Below, piece by piece: positions 1-8,556 of a stretch of DNA of 64,000 bases. Origin of the DNA: Pseudoprimorskyibacter insulae (GTDB taxonomy: Bacteria > Pseudomonadota > Alphaproteobacteria > Rhodobacterales > Rhodobacteraceae); the NCBI RefSeq assembly GCF_900302505.1, contig NZ_OMOJ01000001.1, positions 558,001 through 622,000 of the forward strand. Reading direction: 5' to 3'. The notes under the pieces were generated by a model, which did no database searches, was not told the DNA's origin, and saw only the letters and a program-made list of their open reading frames with translations. How positions within the stretch are numbered: the stretch's first letter is position 1; each line of letters starts with the position of its first letter. Position numbers and translations under genes: made by a program.

Positions 1-1
1 A

Positions 2-931
2 ATCATCGAGTTGCTGACCAAATCCGCGAACCGCGGGGAAGGGGCTTCGATCCGGTTGCTGTCGCGTCTTCAGTCAAATGAAATTCCGGCTATCAAGGTG
101 TTTCAGGAGTTTGAAGAGGTGATCGAAGAACGCGGCGACTTCTTGGCGCTGATGTTCGCGTTGCCCTTTGTGGCGGATTCAAAGATCGACGATTACGTGG
201 ACCGGGCCGTATCGCTGATGGTGTGCGGCACCAAGGATGCGGATGAAATCGGCGACGTCTACGCCATTCGCAGCATCCCCGAAGGGTCGTTCCATTGGCG
301 CAATATCGGTCTGTTCTTTGATGGCGGGCACACCCTGTCGAAACTGCGCCTGTCGAACGAACAGATGAAGATGTACCGCATCGGTGCCGCCCCGACCGAG
401 GTTGAGGTGCTGCAACGTCTGCTGGACGAAGGCGATCAGACCGCCTACCGCCGTCTCTACCTGCTGACCGCCAACCCGGATCTGGAAACCTATGATCCGC
501 AGGCCGCCGCCGGGTACATGATGTCGCTGGTCAACAGTCGCAACGCGGCCGATGTGAACTGGGTTCTGTCCAGCTATCGCACCGCAGACGAAGACCTGAA
601 GGCCGCGATCCAAGGCCGGTTCGACATTGGCGGGCTTTACGTCAATGCGATCGACGAAGGCAGCATCGAGGCCAAGTATGAATACGGCATGGTCCTGCGT
701 GAAAACGCACGCTCGCCCGGCGATCTGGCCAATTCGGCCCGTTGGCTGCGCGAAGCTGCTGAAAACGGCCATGTCGCTGCGATGACCGAGGTGGGCTATG
801 CGCTGGCCTATGGCATCGGCGTTCCACGTGATCCGCAAGCCGCCGCGCAATGGCTCGAAATGGCCTCGTCGGCTGGCAATGACCGGGCATCGGCGCTTCT
901 TAGCCTTGTCCAATTTGGGGTTGGTCAATGA
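2..931 (+). CDS. Sel1-repeat protein, AlgK-like, 5' end outside window
   Basis: The frame is open to the window edge, so the N-terminus is missing; 306 residues are readable from the TTG at 11. The last 100 residues hold Sel1-type repeats, for example SARWLREAAENGHVAAM and a following AYGIGVPRD segment. The earlier part is helical and TPR-like. Sel1/TPR proteins such as AlgK act as periplasmic scaffolds in alginate-type exopolysaccharide export. The next gene overlaps by ATGA and is AlgL-like, which supports an AlgK-type role. Assignment as Sel1 protein is firm; AlgK function is inferred from the neighbour. Confidence 0.75.
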   Translation: MIELLTKSANRGEGASIRLLSRLQSNEIPAIKVFQEFEEVIEERGDFLALMFALPFVADSKIDDYVDRAVSLMVCGTKDADEIGDVYAIRSIPEGSFHWRNIGLFFDGGHTLSKLRLSNEQMKMYRIGAAPTEVEVLQRLLDEGDQTAYRRLYLLTANPDLETYDPQAAAGYMMSLVNSRNAADVNWVLSSYRTADEDLKAAIQGRFDIGGLYVNAIDEGSIEAKYEYGMVLRENARSPGDLANSARWLREAAENGHVAAMTEVGYALAYGIGVPRDPQAAAQWLEMASSAGNDRASALLSLVQFGVGQ

Positions 932-1959
932 CAACACGAAATTTGGTGCGGTGTCTGGCATGGGTGCTGGGCACCGCGCCGCTGCTGCTGAGTACCACTG
1001 CCATGGCTCAGGATTGCCCGGCGACGCCGGACCCTGTTTTCACGCTGGATTACGGTAGCCGCTATGCCGATGACAGCGTCAATCGTTCCGACCTCGACGC
1101 CGCCAAAAGCGCCGAAGTCGACGAGGCGCTTGGCCCTGTGGACGATTTTCTGCGCGATCTGACCAATATCGCAAACGGTGTCTATCTGCCCGACGCAGAT
1201 CAAGGTGCCGTGGCCGATTGCGTGTTGGGGCAGGTGGCTGACTGGGCGACTGTTGGCGCATTGGCCCATCTGCAATCGGGCAATGCCAAGATGACCATCG
1301 GGTCACGATTGGCGAGCCTTGGCTTGATCGTGCTGCAAGCCGCGCCGTTCCGCACAACCGACCGCGATCTGGACGCAATCCGCCCTTGGCTGGCCGATCT
1401 GATGCAACGCCAGATGATGTACTGGGAGGCCGACGCCCCCGATGGGGCCAAACGCGGCAACCTGCGGGCTTGGGCCGCTTTGGGCGGGGCCGCCGCCGCC
1501 GCCATCTTGGAAGATCCGGTCGTGCGCGGCTGGTCGGCTTGGTCGGCGACCTATGTGCTGTGTACAGCCGAGGAGGACGGTAGTCTGCCGCAGGAAATGT
1601 CGCGCGGGAGATATGCGCTGCACTACCAAATGCACGCCGCCGCGCCATTGTCAGTGGCCGCAGCGCTGCTGTATCGTCAGGGCGTGGACATCCGCGACCG
1701 CTGCGATGATGCGCTTGGCCGGGTGGTGGGCTTTATCAAATCCGACATCTATGACGGCAAAATCACCGAAGCCAAGGTCGGCGAGCCGCAGTCTTATTTC
1801 GACGGGACCGACACGTTGGAAGGGTTCCACCTTGCCTGGATCGAGGCCTACCTGACCATCGCAAATGACCCGAATCTGGATACGCTGGCCGAACCATACC
1901 GGCCAATGTCCTATTCCAAATTGGGCGGCAATCAGACCCTGATGTGGGCCAAGCAATAA
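928..1959 (+). CDS. Periplasmic alginate lyase-like (AlgL family) protein
   Basis: 343 aa with a Sec signal peptide (residues 1-28, cleavage after AMA, before QDCPA). The body resembles AlgL/PF05426: a DYGSRYADDS start, an NLRAWAAL segment, and a later RYALHYQMHAAAPL segment, spaced as in Pseudomonas AlgL. AlgL depolymerises alginate in the periplasm and clears stray polymer during secretion. From memory the Pseudomonas active site carries an NNH.Y motif; here the aligned stretch reads GNLRAW, so the catalytic His and Tyr appear absent. It overlaps the Sel1 gene by ATGA and ends an exopolysaccharide locus. It may be structural rather than catalytic. Confidence 0.6.
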   Translation: MTTRNLVRCLAWVLGTAPLLLSTTAMAQDCPATPDPVFTLDYGSRYADDSVNRSDLDAAKSAEVDEALGPVDDFLRDLTNIANGVYLPDADQGAVADCVLGQVADWATVGALAHLQSGNAKMTIGSRLASLGLIVLQAAPFRTTDRDLDAIRPWLADLMQRQMMYWEADAPDGAKRGNLRAWAALGGAAAAAILEDPVVRGWSAWSATYVLCTAEEDGSLPQEMSRGRYALHYQMHAAAPLSVAAALLYRQGVDIRDRCDDALGRVVGFIKSDIYDGKITEAKVGEPQSYFDGTDTLEGFHLAWIEAYLTIANDPNLDTLAEPYRPMSYSKLGGNQTLMWAKQ

Positions 1960-1970
1960 CCACAAAAGCA

Positions 1971-1999
1971 AAAGGCGCACCGCAAGGCGCGCCTTTTTT
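1971..1999 (+). terminator. Rho-independent terminator after AlgL-like gene
   Basis: Stem AAAGGCGC (1971-1978) pairs with GCGCCTTT (1989-1996), followed by a T run. It lies between two convergent genes, so it may also stop mtlK transcription from the other side. Confidence 0.8.
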
Positions 2000-2017
2000 G
2001 TTTGGGTTCGCTACGGG

Positions 2018-3487
2018 TTAGCCCGCGATATAGGCGGTCAGGGTCGCCTTCACACCCTTGTTCCACAGGTCCGACAGATGGCGCGCAAACGCCGCGCTAT
2101 AGTCGGCGTTCTGGCCAAGCGTGCCGAACACGGTGGTGTTCTCCAGGAAGGCCTGCGGGCGGTCCTTGGCCTCCAGCGCGCGCTGCTTCAACTCGGCGTG
2201 GTTGTCATCGTTCGGCGCAATCGCGTTGCCAGTCTCATCGACCCCGGCGCAATAGCGGCACCACAGCGCGGTTTCCAGCGCCAAACCGTCATAGGCCTTG
2301 CCCGAGGCCAAGGCATCCGACAGCGTCGGCAGGATGAACTTGGGCTGGCGGTTCGACCCGTCCAGACACAGGCGCGGGATCGTGTCGCCCACTTCGGGGT
2401 TCGAAAAACGGTCCACGATCAAGGCCTGATAATCGGCATAGCTGACACCATCAATCGGCGACAGGGTCGGCACGATTTCGCGTTCTTCCAGCGCGATCAG
2501 CCAGTCGCGGATCAGCGGATCGGCCATGGCGTCATGCACAAAGTGATGCCCGATCAGCGCGGAAGGGTAGGCAATCGCCGCGTGCCCGCCGTTCAGAATG
2601 CGCAGCTTCATCAGCTCGTATTCGGCGACATTGGCCACGAATTCCGCGCCGACCTTTTCAAGGGCAGGGCGGCCTTGCGGGAACTTGTCCTCTAGCACCC
2701 ACTGGCGGAAGGGTTCGCACACCACCGGCGCGGCATCGGTGATGCCGAACTTTTCGGCCACCAGATTGCGTTCGCGGTCCGATGTGGCGGGGGTGATGCA
2801 ATCGACCATCGAACTGGGGAAGGCCACATTGGCGGCGACCCAGTCTGCCTCGGCCGGATCAATCAGCGCGGCCAGCCCGCAAACCGTGCGTTTGGCCACA
2901 TGGCCATTTTCCGGCAGGTTGTCGCACGACATCACGGTGAACGGATCTAGCCCCGCTGCGCGGCGCTGGCGCAGGGCGGCAAGGATCATCCCAAACACAG
3001 TGCGCGGCGCGTCCGGCGTTGCGGCATCGCCTGCGATCTCGGGGTGGGCGGCATCAAAGCCGTCGGTCTTGGCATCGACGAAATAACCGCCTTCGGTGAT
3101 CGTCAGCGATACGATCTTCACCTCGGGATTGGCCATGGCGGCGATTGTCTTGGCTGGATCGACCTCGGTAAAATCAATCATCGACCCGATGACACGGGCG
3201 CTTAGCCCATTTGGGTCAAGCTCGACCACCGTGGTCAGCCAATCTTGCCCGGCCAGCGCATCGCGCATCCGCGCGTCGCCTGCGCGAACACCGGCGCCGC
3301 GAATGGCCCAGTCATGGCTTTCGCCCATGGCAAACAGTCGATCCAGATAATGAGCCATGTGGGCACGGTGAAAGTTCCCGACGCCAACATGCACAATTCC
3401 AGCCTTCAGGGCACCGCGATCATAGCTGGGGTGCGCAACCGTCTGGGGCAACTGGGCCAGACTTTGGGTATTCAGGGCAATCGTCAT
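2018..3487 (-). CDS. mtlK: Mannitol 2-dehydrogenase
   Basis: 489 aa polyol dehydrogenase of the long-chain mannitol dehydrogenase family (PF01232 plus PF08125), oxidising D-mannitol to D-fructose with NAD. The N-terminal Rossmann part carries GVGNFHRAH near residue 35. The family's catalytic Lys-Asn-His set is visible in KLRILNGGHAAIAY near residue 295. I chose the ATG at 3487 because it overlaps the smoS stop (ATGA). A GTG further upstream would sit inside smoS. It is last in the smo operon, so imported mannitol is oxidised beside its transporter. Confidence 0.92.
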   Translation of the reverse strand: MTIALNTQSLAQLPQTVAHPSYDRGALKAGIVHVGVGNFHRAHMAHYLDRLFAMGESHDWAIRGAGVRAGDARMRDALAGQDWLTTVVELDPNGLSARVIGSMIDFTEVDPAKTIAAMANPEVKIVSLTITEGGYFVDAKTDGFDAAHPEIAGDAATPDAPRTVFGMILAALRQRRAAGLDPFTVMSCDNLPENGHVAKRTVCGLAALIDPAEADWVAANVAFPSSMVDCITPATSDRERNLVAEKFGITDAAPVVCEPFRQWVLEDKFPQGRPALEKVGAEFVANVAEYELMKLRILNGGHAAIAYPSALIGHHFVHDAMADPLIRDWLIALEEREIVPTLSPIDGVSYADYQALIVDRFSNPEVGDTIPRLCLDGSNRQPKFILPTLSDALASGKAYDGLALETALWCRYCAGVDETGNAIAPNDDNHAELKQRALEAKDRPQAFLENTTVFGTLGQNADYSAAFARHLSDLWNKGVKATLTAYIAG

Positions 3488-4260
3488 CAGCTCATCCACT
3501 GGCCGCCATCTACGTTATAAGTCTGCGCAACGATGTATTCGGCCTCATCCGAGGCCAGAAACACCGCCATGCCAGTCAGGTCTTCGGCGCGACCCATGCG
3601 GCCATAGGGAACGCTTGCACCGACTTCTTTTTTCTTTTGGCCGGGCGCTTTGTTTTCGTACTTGGCAAAGAAGGCGTCGACGCCGTCCCAATGCTCGCCA
3701 TCTACCACGCCCGGAGCGATGGCGTTCACATTGATGCCATGTTGAATAAGGTTCAGACCTGCCGATTGCGTCAGCGAAATGACGGCGGCCTTGGTGGCGC
3801 AATAGACCGCGACAAGGGATTCCCCCCGGCGGCCCGCTTGGCTGGCCATGTTGATGATGCGGCCTTTGATGCCGCGTTCGATCATGTGCTTGGCCACGGC
3901 CTGCATGGTGAACAGGGTGCCGCCCACATTGATGTCAAAGACGCGATTGTAATCGTCGCGCGTGATCTCAACGATGGGGGAGGCTGTGAACAGAGCGGCA
4001 TTGTTGATCAGAATGTCGATCTGGCCCAGTTTGTCCGCCGTTTCCGCAACGGCGGCGTCGATGCTGGTTTGATCGGTCACGTTCATTTCAACCGCAATCG
4101 CCGCATCGCCCAGTTCTGCGGCGGCTTCGCGCGCGCGGGCGATGTTGATATCGGCAATGGCAACGCGTGCCCCTTCACGCACATAGGCATGCGCGAAAGC
4201 CAGTCCGATGCCGCGCGCCGATCCGGTGATCAGCGCGGTTTTTCCCTCAAGTCGTTTCAT
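3487..4260 (-). CDS. smoS: Sorbitol (D-glucitol) dehydrogenase, SDR family
   Basis: 257 aa short-chain dehydrogenase, the usual SDR size. It shows TGSARGIG at residues 12-19, NNAA near 88, and the catalytic YCATK. Length, sequence and gene order match Rhodobacter sphaeroides SmoS, which converts D-glucitol to D-fructose and galactitol to tagatose. Its start overlaps the stop of the ATP-binding protein gene (4257-4260), and its stop overlaps mtlK, so translation is probably coupled. Confidence 0.9.
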   Translation of the reverse strand: MKRLEGKTALITGSARGIGLAFAHAYVREGARVAIADINIARAREAAAELGDAAIAVEMNVTDQTSIDAAVAETADKLGQIDILINNAALFTASPIVEITRDDYNRVFDINVGGTLFTMQAVAKHMIERGIKGRIINMASQAGRRGESLVAVYCATKAAVISLTQSAGLNLIQHGINVNAIAPGVVDGEHWDGVDAFFAKYENKAPGQKKKEVGASVPYGRMGRAEDLTGMAVFLASDEAEYIVAQTYNVDGGQWMS

Positions 4261-5261
4261 TCGATACGAAGTCCTTGTGCGTCGAACTTGTGGATCTTGT
4301 CGGCTTCGGGCGTCAGATAGACCGTATCGCCATGGTGCAGAGCAAATTCGCCGCCTACACGCACTGTCATGGTCTCGGCCAATCCGGTGTCATGCACATG
4401 CAGGAAGGTGTCAGATCCAAGATGTTCGGACACGCCAACCACGCCTTTCCACTGGCCATCGCTGGCCGATGCGGTCAGATGTTCGGGCCGGATGCCGATG
4501 CACTGTGCGTCGTGTTTGGCCGCTTCGGCCCCTTCGATAAAGTTCATCTTGGGCGAACCGATGAAGCCTGCGACAAAGCGGTTGCGCGGCGCGCGGTATA
4601 GGTCCAGCGGGCTTCCGACCTGTTCGATCACACCAGCCTGAAGCACGACGATCTTGTCGGCCATGGTCATGGCTTCGACCTGATCGTGGGTCACATAAAC
4701 CATCGTCGTGGCGAGTTTCTTGTGAAGCTCAGAGATTTCCATCCGCATGCCCACACGCAGCGCGGCATCAAGGTTCGACAGCGGTTCGTCAAACAAGAAG
4801 GCCGATGGTTCGCGCACAATGGCACGGCCAATCGCCACGCGCTGACGCTGACCACCAGACAGCTGGCCGGGGCGACGCTCAAGGTAGTCCGTCAAGTTCA
4901 GCGCCTTGGCGGCGGCTTCGATCCGGCGGTCCTGTTCGGCTTGGTCGATGCCAGCCATTTTCATCGGGAAGGCGATATTTTTGCGAACGGTCATATGCGG
5001 GTAAAGCGCGTAGGACTGGAACACCATGGCCAGCTTGCGCTTGGCCGGGGCCAGATTGGTTGCGTCTTCGCCGTCGATGCGAATCTGGCCACCGCTGACA
5101 TCTTCCAGACCGGCAATCAGGCGCAGTAGGGTGGATTTACCGCAGCCCGAGGGGCCGACGAATACCACAAACTCTCCGTCCTCGATGGTCAGGTTCAGCG
5201 GCGGGATGACCGTCACATCGCCAAAGGTTTTCGTGACGTTTTCAAGTGTAATGCGTCCCAT
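4257..5261 (-). CDS. smoK: Polyol ABC transporter ATP-binding protein
   Basis: 334 aa MalK/UgpC-type ATPase. Walker [10 protein letters not shown] is at about residues 36-44, followed by the signature LSGGQ, Walker [12 protein letters not shown] and the switch VTHDQVEAM. The C-terminal third looks like the TOBE/MOP regulatory domain of sugar importers (IGIRPEH). It energises the SmoFG permease for sorbitol and mannitol uptake. It lies 12 bp downstream of smoG in the same operon. Confidence 0.93.
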   Translation of the reverse strand: MGRITLENVTKTFGDVTVIPPLNLTIEDGEFVVFVGPSGCGKSTLLRLIAGLEDVSGGQIRIDGEDATNLAPAKRKLAMVFQSYALYPHMTVRKNIAFPMKMAGIDQAEQDRRIEAAAKALNLTDYLERRPGQLSGGQRQRVAIGRAIVREPSAFLFDEPLSNLDAALRVGMRMEISELHKKLATTMVYVTHDQVEAMTMADKIVVLQAGVIEQVGSPLDLYRAPRNRFVAGFIGSPKMNFIEGAEAAKHDAQCIGIRPEHLTASASDGQWKGVVGVSEHLGSDTFLHVHDTGLAETMTVRVGGEFALHHGDTVYLTPEADKIHKFDAQGLRIE

Positions 5262-5273
5262 AGGTCGAAATCC

Positions 5274-6104
5274 TTATTTCACTGCGCCAAAGGTCAGGCC
5301 ACGCACCAGTTGTTTCTGGCTGAACCACCCCATGATCAGGATCGGGGCAATGGCCATGGTCGAGGCGGCAGAGAGCTTGGCATAGAACAGGCCTTCAGGG
5401 CTGGAATAGCTGGCAATGAAGGCGGTCAGCGGGGCGGCTTTGGCCGCGGTCAGGTTGAGGGTCCAGAACGCTTCGTTCCAGGCCAGGATGATATTGAGCA
5501 AGATGGTCGATGCGATGCCCGGCACAGCCATCGGCGTCAGAACATAGATGATCTCGTTCTTCAGGCTGGCCCCATCCATCCGCGCCGCTTCCAGAATTTC
5601 GCCCGGAATTTCGCGGAAATAGGTGTACAGCATCCAGACGATGATCGGCAGGTTGATCAGCATCAGTACGATCACCAGACCGGCGCGGCTGTCCAGAAGG
5701 CCCAGTTTGATGAACAGCAGGTAGATCGGGTAAAGCACCCCAACCGCCGGCAGCATCTTGGTGGACAGCATCCACATCAGGATGTCCTTGGTGCGCCGTC
5801 CGGGGACAAAGGCCATCGACCAAGCCGCCGGAATGGCCACGATGATACCCAGTACGGTGGACCCACATGCAATGATGATCGAGTTGGTCAGATACCGCAG
5901 ATAGTCCGAGCGTTCCTGAACGATCGCGTAGTTTTCCAGCGTCCAGTCAAAGAACAGGAACACCGGCGGGGCTGCGATCGCCTGACCTTCGGTCTTGAAG
6001 CTGGTCAGGATGGTCCAAAGGATCGGAAAGAAGATCAGCAGACCAACTGCCCAAGCGATGGCGGTATTGATGGCCTTGCCGCGGGTCGTAACACTACGTG
6101 CCAT
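5274..6104 (-). CDS. smoG: Polyol ABC transporter inner-membrane permease (MalG type)
   Basis: 276 aa with six predicted transmembrane helices. The coupling EAA loop reads EAARMDGASLKNEI, the site that docks onto SmoK. N-terminal AWAVGLLIFFPILWTILTSF is typical of MalG-class permeases. It is the second of two permeases in the smo operon, 14 bp after smoF. Confidence 0.92.
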   Translation of the reverse strand: MARSVTTRGKAINTAIAWAVGLLIFFPILWTILTSFKTEGQAIAAPPVFLFFDWTLENYAIVQERSDYLRYLTNSIIIACGSTVLGIIVAIPAAWSMAFVPGRRTKDILMWMLSTKMLPAVGVLYPIYLLFIKLGLLDSRAGLVIVLMLINLPIIVWMLYTYFREIPGEILEAARMDGASLKNEIIYVLTPMAVPGIASTILLNIILAWNEAFWTLNLTAAKAAPLTAFIASYSSPEGLFYAKLSAASTMAIAPILIMGWFSQKQLVRGLTFGAVK

Positions 6105-6118
6105 GGATCGTCCCCCTA

Positions 6119-6982
6119 TTAATCCAGGTTCTTGCCGACGATGCGCATGAGGAACATGGCAACGATATTGGCAAGGATGATTGCGTAGACACCACCGGCC
6201 GAGCCAAGGCCAACGTTCTGGCTTTCCAACACGCGCTGGAAGATCAGGTAGCTCAGGGTCTTGGTGCCGAATGCACCGCCCGTGGTGACGAAGATTTCTG
6301 CGAAAACGGCCAGCAGGAAGATGGTCTGGATCAGAACCACAACAGTGATGGCGCGGCTGAGGTGCGGCAGGATGATGTACCAGAACCGTTTTACCGGCGG
6401 TGCCCCATCCATTTCCGAGGCTTCAAGCTGTTCGCCGTCCAGCGATTGAATGGCGGTCAGCAGGATCAGCGTGGCAAAGGGCAGCCACTGCCAGCTGACG
6501 ATAATAATGATCGACGGCATTGACGCTTGCGACATCCACTGGATCGGCTCGGCCCCGAAGGCGCGCCACAGGTGGGCCAGCAGGCCGTTGATCGGGTCCA
6601 TGAACATGTTCTTCCAGATCAGCGCCGAAACGGTCGGCATGACGAAGAACGGCGCGATAACCAGAATGCGGACAATGCCTTGGCCCCACATCGGGCGGTC
6701 CAGAAGCAGCGCCAGCAGCACGCCAAGAACCACCGTGATGACCAGAACGCTGACCACCAGGGTCAGGGTCGTTGCAATGCTGGGCCAGAAGGAACTGGAG
6801 GTGACAAAGCGCGAATAGTTTTCAAAACCGACCCATCCCAGATCACCGCCACGCAGGGGCAGGTATTTCTTGAATGAGAAATAAAGCGTCATCACCAGCG
6901 GAACGAGCATCCATCCCAGAAGCAAGATAACCGCCGGTGCGATCATGATGCGGGCCGCTGAACGAGAGTGTTGGGTTGCCAT
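6119..6982 (-). CDS. smoF: Polyol ABC transporter inner-membrane permease (MalF type)
   Basis: 287 aa, about six transmembrane helices. The first is IAPAVILLLGWMLVPLVMTLYF. The EAA loop reads EASEMDGAPPVKRFW, a somewhat divergent form. It is followed directly by smoG and preceded, after a 118-base gap holding a strong hairpin, by smoE. This is the usual arrangement in which the binding protein mRNA is more abundant than the permease mRNA. Confidence 0.92.
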   Translation of the reverse strand: MATQHSRSAARIMIAPAVILLLGWMLVPLVMTLYFSFKKYLPLRGGDLGWVGFENYSRFVTSSSFWPSIATTLTLVVSVLVITVVLGVLLALLLDRPMWGQGIVRILVIAPFFVMPTVSALIWKNMFMDPINGLLAHLWRAFGAEPIQWMSQASMPSIIIIVSWQWLPFATLILLTAIQSLDGEQLEASEMDGAPPVKRFWYIILPHLSRAITVVVLIQTIFLLAVFAEIFVTTGGAFGTKTLSYLIFQRVLESQNVGLGSAGGVYAIILANIVAMFLMRIVGKNLD

Positions 6983-7057
6983 AAATACACGTCCTCTGTT
7001 GGCAGCGGTGACACCACCTTACGTCGTAATGCGAGTTGTGCTGGAAAGTTGTCGGAA

Positions 7058-7087
7058 ACGGGGGGCAGCGCGATGGCTACCCCCCGT
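7058..7087 (-). promoter_or_regulatory. Hairpin in the smoE-smoF intergenic gap
   Basis: An 8-bp perfect stem (ACGGGGGG with CCCCCCGT) encloses a 14-base loop with a small inner stem. It starts 14 bases past the smoE stop codon and lacks a U run, so it suits an mRNA-stabilising or partial-attenuation hairpin better than a full terminator. Binding-protein genes often carry such a structure. Confidence 0.6.
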
Positions 7088-7100
7088 ACCGGAGGAAGGC

Positions 7101-8405
7101 TTAGCGGTAGCCAGCTGCTTCCATTGCGTCGTTGGTCAGGGCTTGTGCCTTGGCCAGCGCTTCTTCGATGGTCTGTTGACCTGCATATGCCGCCGAGAAC
7201 TCCTGGCTGACATCGGTTGCGATGCCCGCGAATTCCGGGATGGCCGCGAACTGAACACCCACATAGGGGGCTTCGTTCACGGTGGCGTTCAGCGGATCAG
7301 CCGACAGGATCGAGTCCAGCGTTTTCTGAGCGAACGGAACTTCCATGTAGTTCGGGTTTTCGTACAGCGAGGTACGTGCACCCGGAGGAACGTTTGCCCA
7401 GCCTTCGTTGGCCGCAACGGTTTCAATGTACGACTTCGAGGTTGCCCATTCGATGAACTGCTTTGCAGCCGCTTCTTTCTGGGTGCCTGCCGGGATGGCC
7501 AGAGCCCATGCCCACAGCCAGTTCGAACGCTTGCCCAGACCATTGTCAGGTGCCAGAGCGAAGCCAACGTGGTCAGCAACGGTCGAGTCCTTGGGGTTGG
7601 TCACGAAGGACGCCGCCACAGTGGCGTCGATCCACATGCCGCACTTGCCCTGCTGGAACAGCGACAGGTTTTCGTTGAAGCCGTTGGTGGCGTAACCGGC
7701 GGGGCCGGATTCATCCATCATGCCCTTGAAGAAGGTCAGCGTATCAAGCCAAGGCTTCTGGTCAAAGGTTGCGCCCCAGCTCATGTCGAACCACTGCGCA
7801 CCGAACGAGTTGGACATCGCGGTGATGAATGCACCACCTTCGCCCCAACCGGCCTTGCCGCGCAGGCAGACACCGTTGATGTCGTTGTCGCGGTCGGTCA
7901 TGGCAGCCGCGGCTTCACGAATGAAGGTCCAGGTCGGCGCGTCCGGCATGTCCAGACCTGCTTTTTCCATCAGGTCGGTGCGGTACATGATCATCGAGCT
8001 TTCGCCGTAGAACGGTGCCGCATAAAGCGTGCCGTCATAGCTCAGGCCGCCTGCCATTGCGGGCAGGATGTCGGCGGCGTCATATTCGGCCGACAGATCG
8101 TTCAGCGGAACCAGCCAGCCGTTCGCACCCCAGATCGGGGTTTCGTACATGCCGATGGTCATGATGTCGAAGGCACCACCCTTGGTCGAAATGTCGGTGG
8201 TCACACGCTGGCGAAGAACGTTTTCTTCCAGGGTCACCCACTCAACTTCCACGCCGGTTTGCGCGGTGAACTGGTCCGTATAGCCCTGCATACGGATCAT
8301 GTCGCCGTTGTTTACGGTCGCGATGGTGATGGTTTCGGCCGATGCAACACCCGCAAAGGTGCACAGAGCCGTTGCGCCCAAAAGGGCGCGTACTGTGTTG
8401 GTCAT
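7101..8405 (-). CDS. smoE: Sorbitol/mannitol-binding periplasmic protein
   Basis: 434 aa solute-binding protein of ABC sugar importers (SBP_bac_1 type). A signal peptide of about 23 residues ends ASA before ETITIATVNN. The ATG at 8405 is chosen because GGGAGGAT lies a few bases upstream and because it begins the signal peptide; an upstream in-frame codon adds 12 residues with no signal character. It delivers polyols to SmoFGK. A sigma70-like promoter and a palindrome lie upstream. Confidence 0.92.
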   Translation of the reverse strand: MTNTVRALLGATALCTFAGVASAETITIATVNNGDMIRMQGYTDQFTAQTGVEVEWVTLEENVLRQRVTTDISTKGGAFDIMTIGMYETPIWGANGWLVPLNDLSAEYDAADILPAMAGGLSYDGTLYAAPFYGESSMIMYRTDLMEKAGLDMPDAPTWTFIREAAAAMTDRDNDINGVCLRGKAGWGEGGAFITAMSNSFGAQWFDMSWGATFDQKPWLDTLTFFKGMMDESGPAGYATNGFNENLSLFQQGKCGMWIDATVAASFVTNPKDSTVADHVGFALAPDNGLGKRSNWLWAWALAIPAGTQKEAAAKQFIEWATSKSYIETVAANEGWANVPPGARTSLYENPNYMEVPFAQKTLDSILSADPLNATVNEAPYVGVQFAAIPEFAGIATDVSQEFSAAYAGQQTIEEALAKAQALTNDAMEAAGYR

Positions 8406-8461
8406 GCTATCCTCCCTATCCGCAACGCCCCCAGTGGGCAATTGCTAACAGTGTGGGCAAA

Positions 8462-8490
8462 TATTCAACATTAAAAGCTGAGTCTGTCAA
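8462..8490 (-). promoter_or_regulatory. Sigma70-like promoter of smoE
   Basis: Read on the minus strand: a consensus -35 TTGACA (8490-8485), a 17-base spacer, then TGAATA (8467-8462) as -10. It lies 57 bases upstream of the smoE ATG. It is the best promoter match I found in the window. Confidence 0.65.
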
Positions 8491-8504
8491 CAGGCATTAA
8501 AAAA

Positions 8505-8525
8505 CTGCCGCAAAATTTGCGACAG
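8505..8525. promoter_or_regulatory. Candidate SmoC operator
   Basis: A 21-bp inverted repeat, CTG-N-CGCAAA / TTTGCG-N-CAG around a central A, lies 15 bp upstream of the smoE -35. Further CTGTC/GACAG halves occur at 8484-8493 and 8549-8565. A site upstream of -35 fits activation. Binding by SmoC is inferred from adjacency to smoC. Confidence 0.55.
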
Positions 8526-8556
8526 CTCATTGAAACAAAAGATAATTTTCTGCCCT

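Noticed and set aside
3211-4320. 369-aa open frame opposite mtlK and smoS
   Set aside because: Crosses the mtlK/smoS junction on the opposite strand without any domain features.
6945-8474. 509-aa open frame opposite smoE
   Set aside because: Shadow of smoE in GC-rich DNA; no ribosome site and no recognisable domain.
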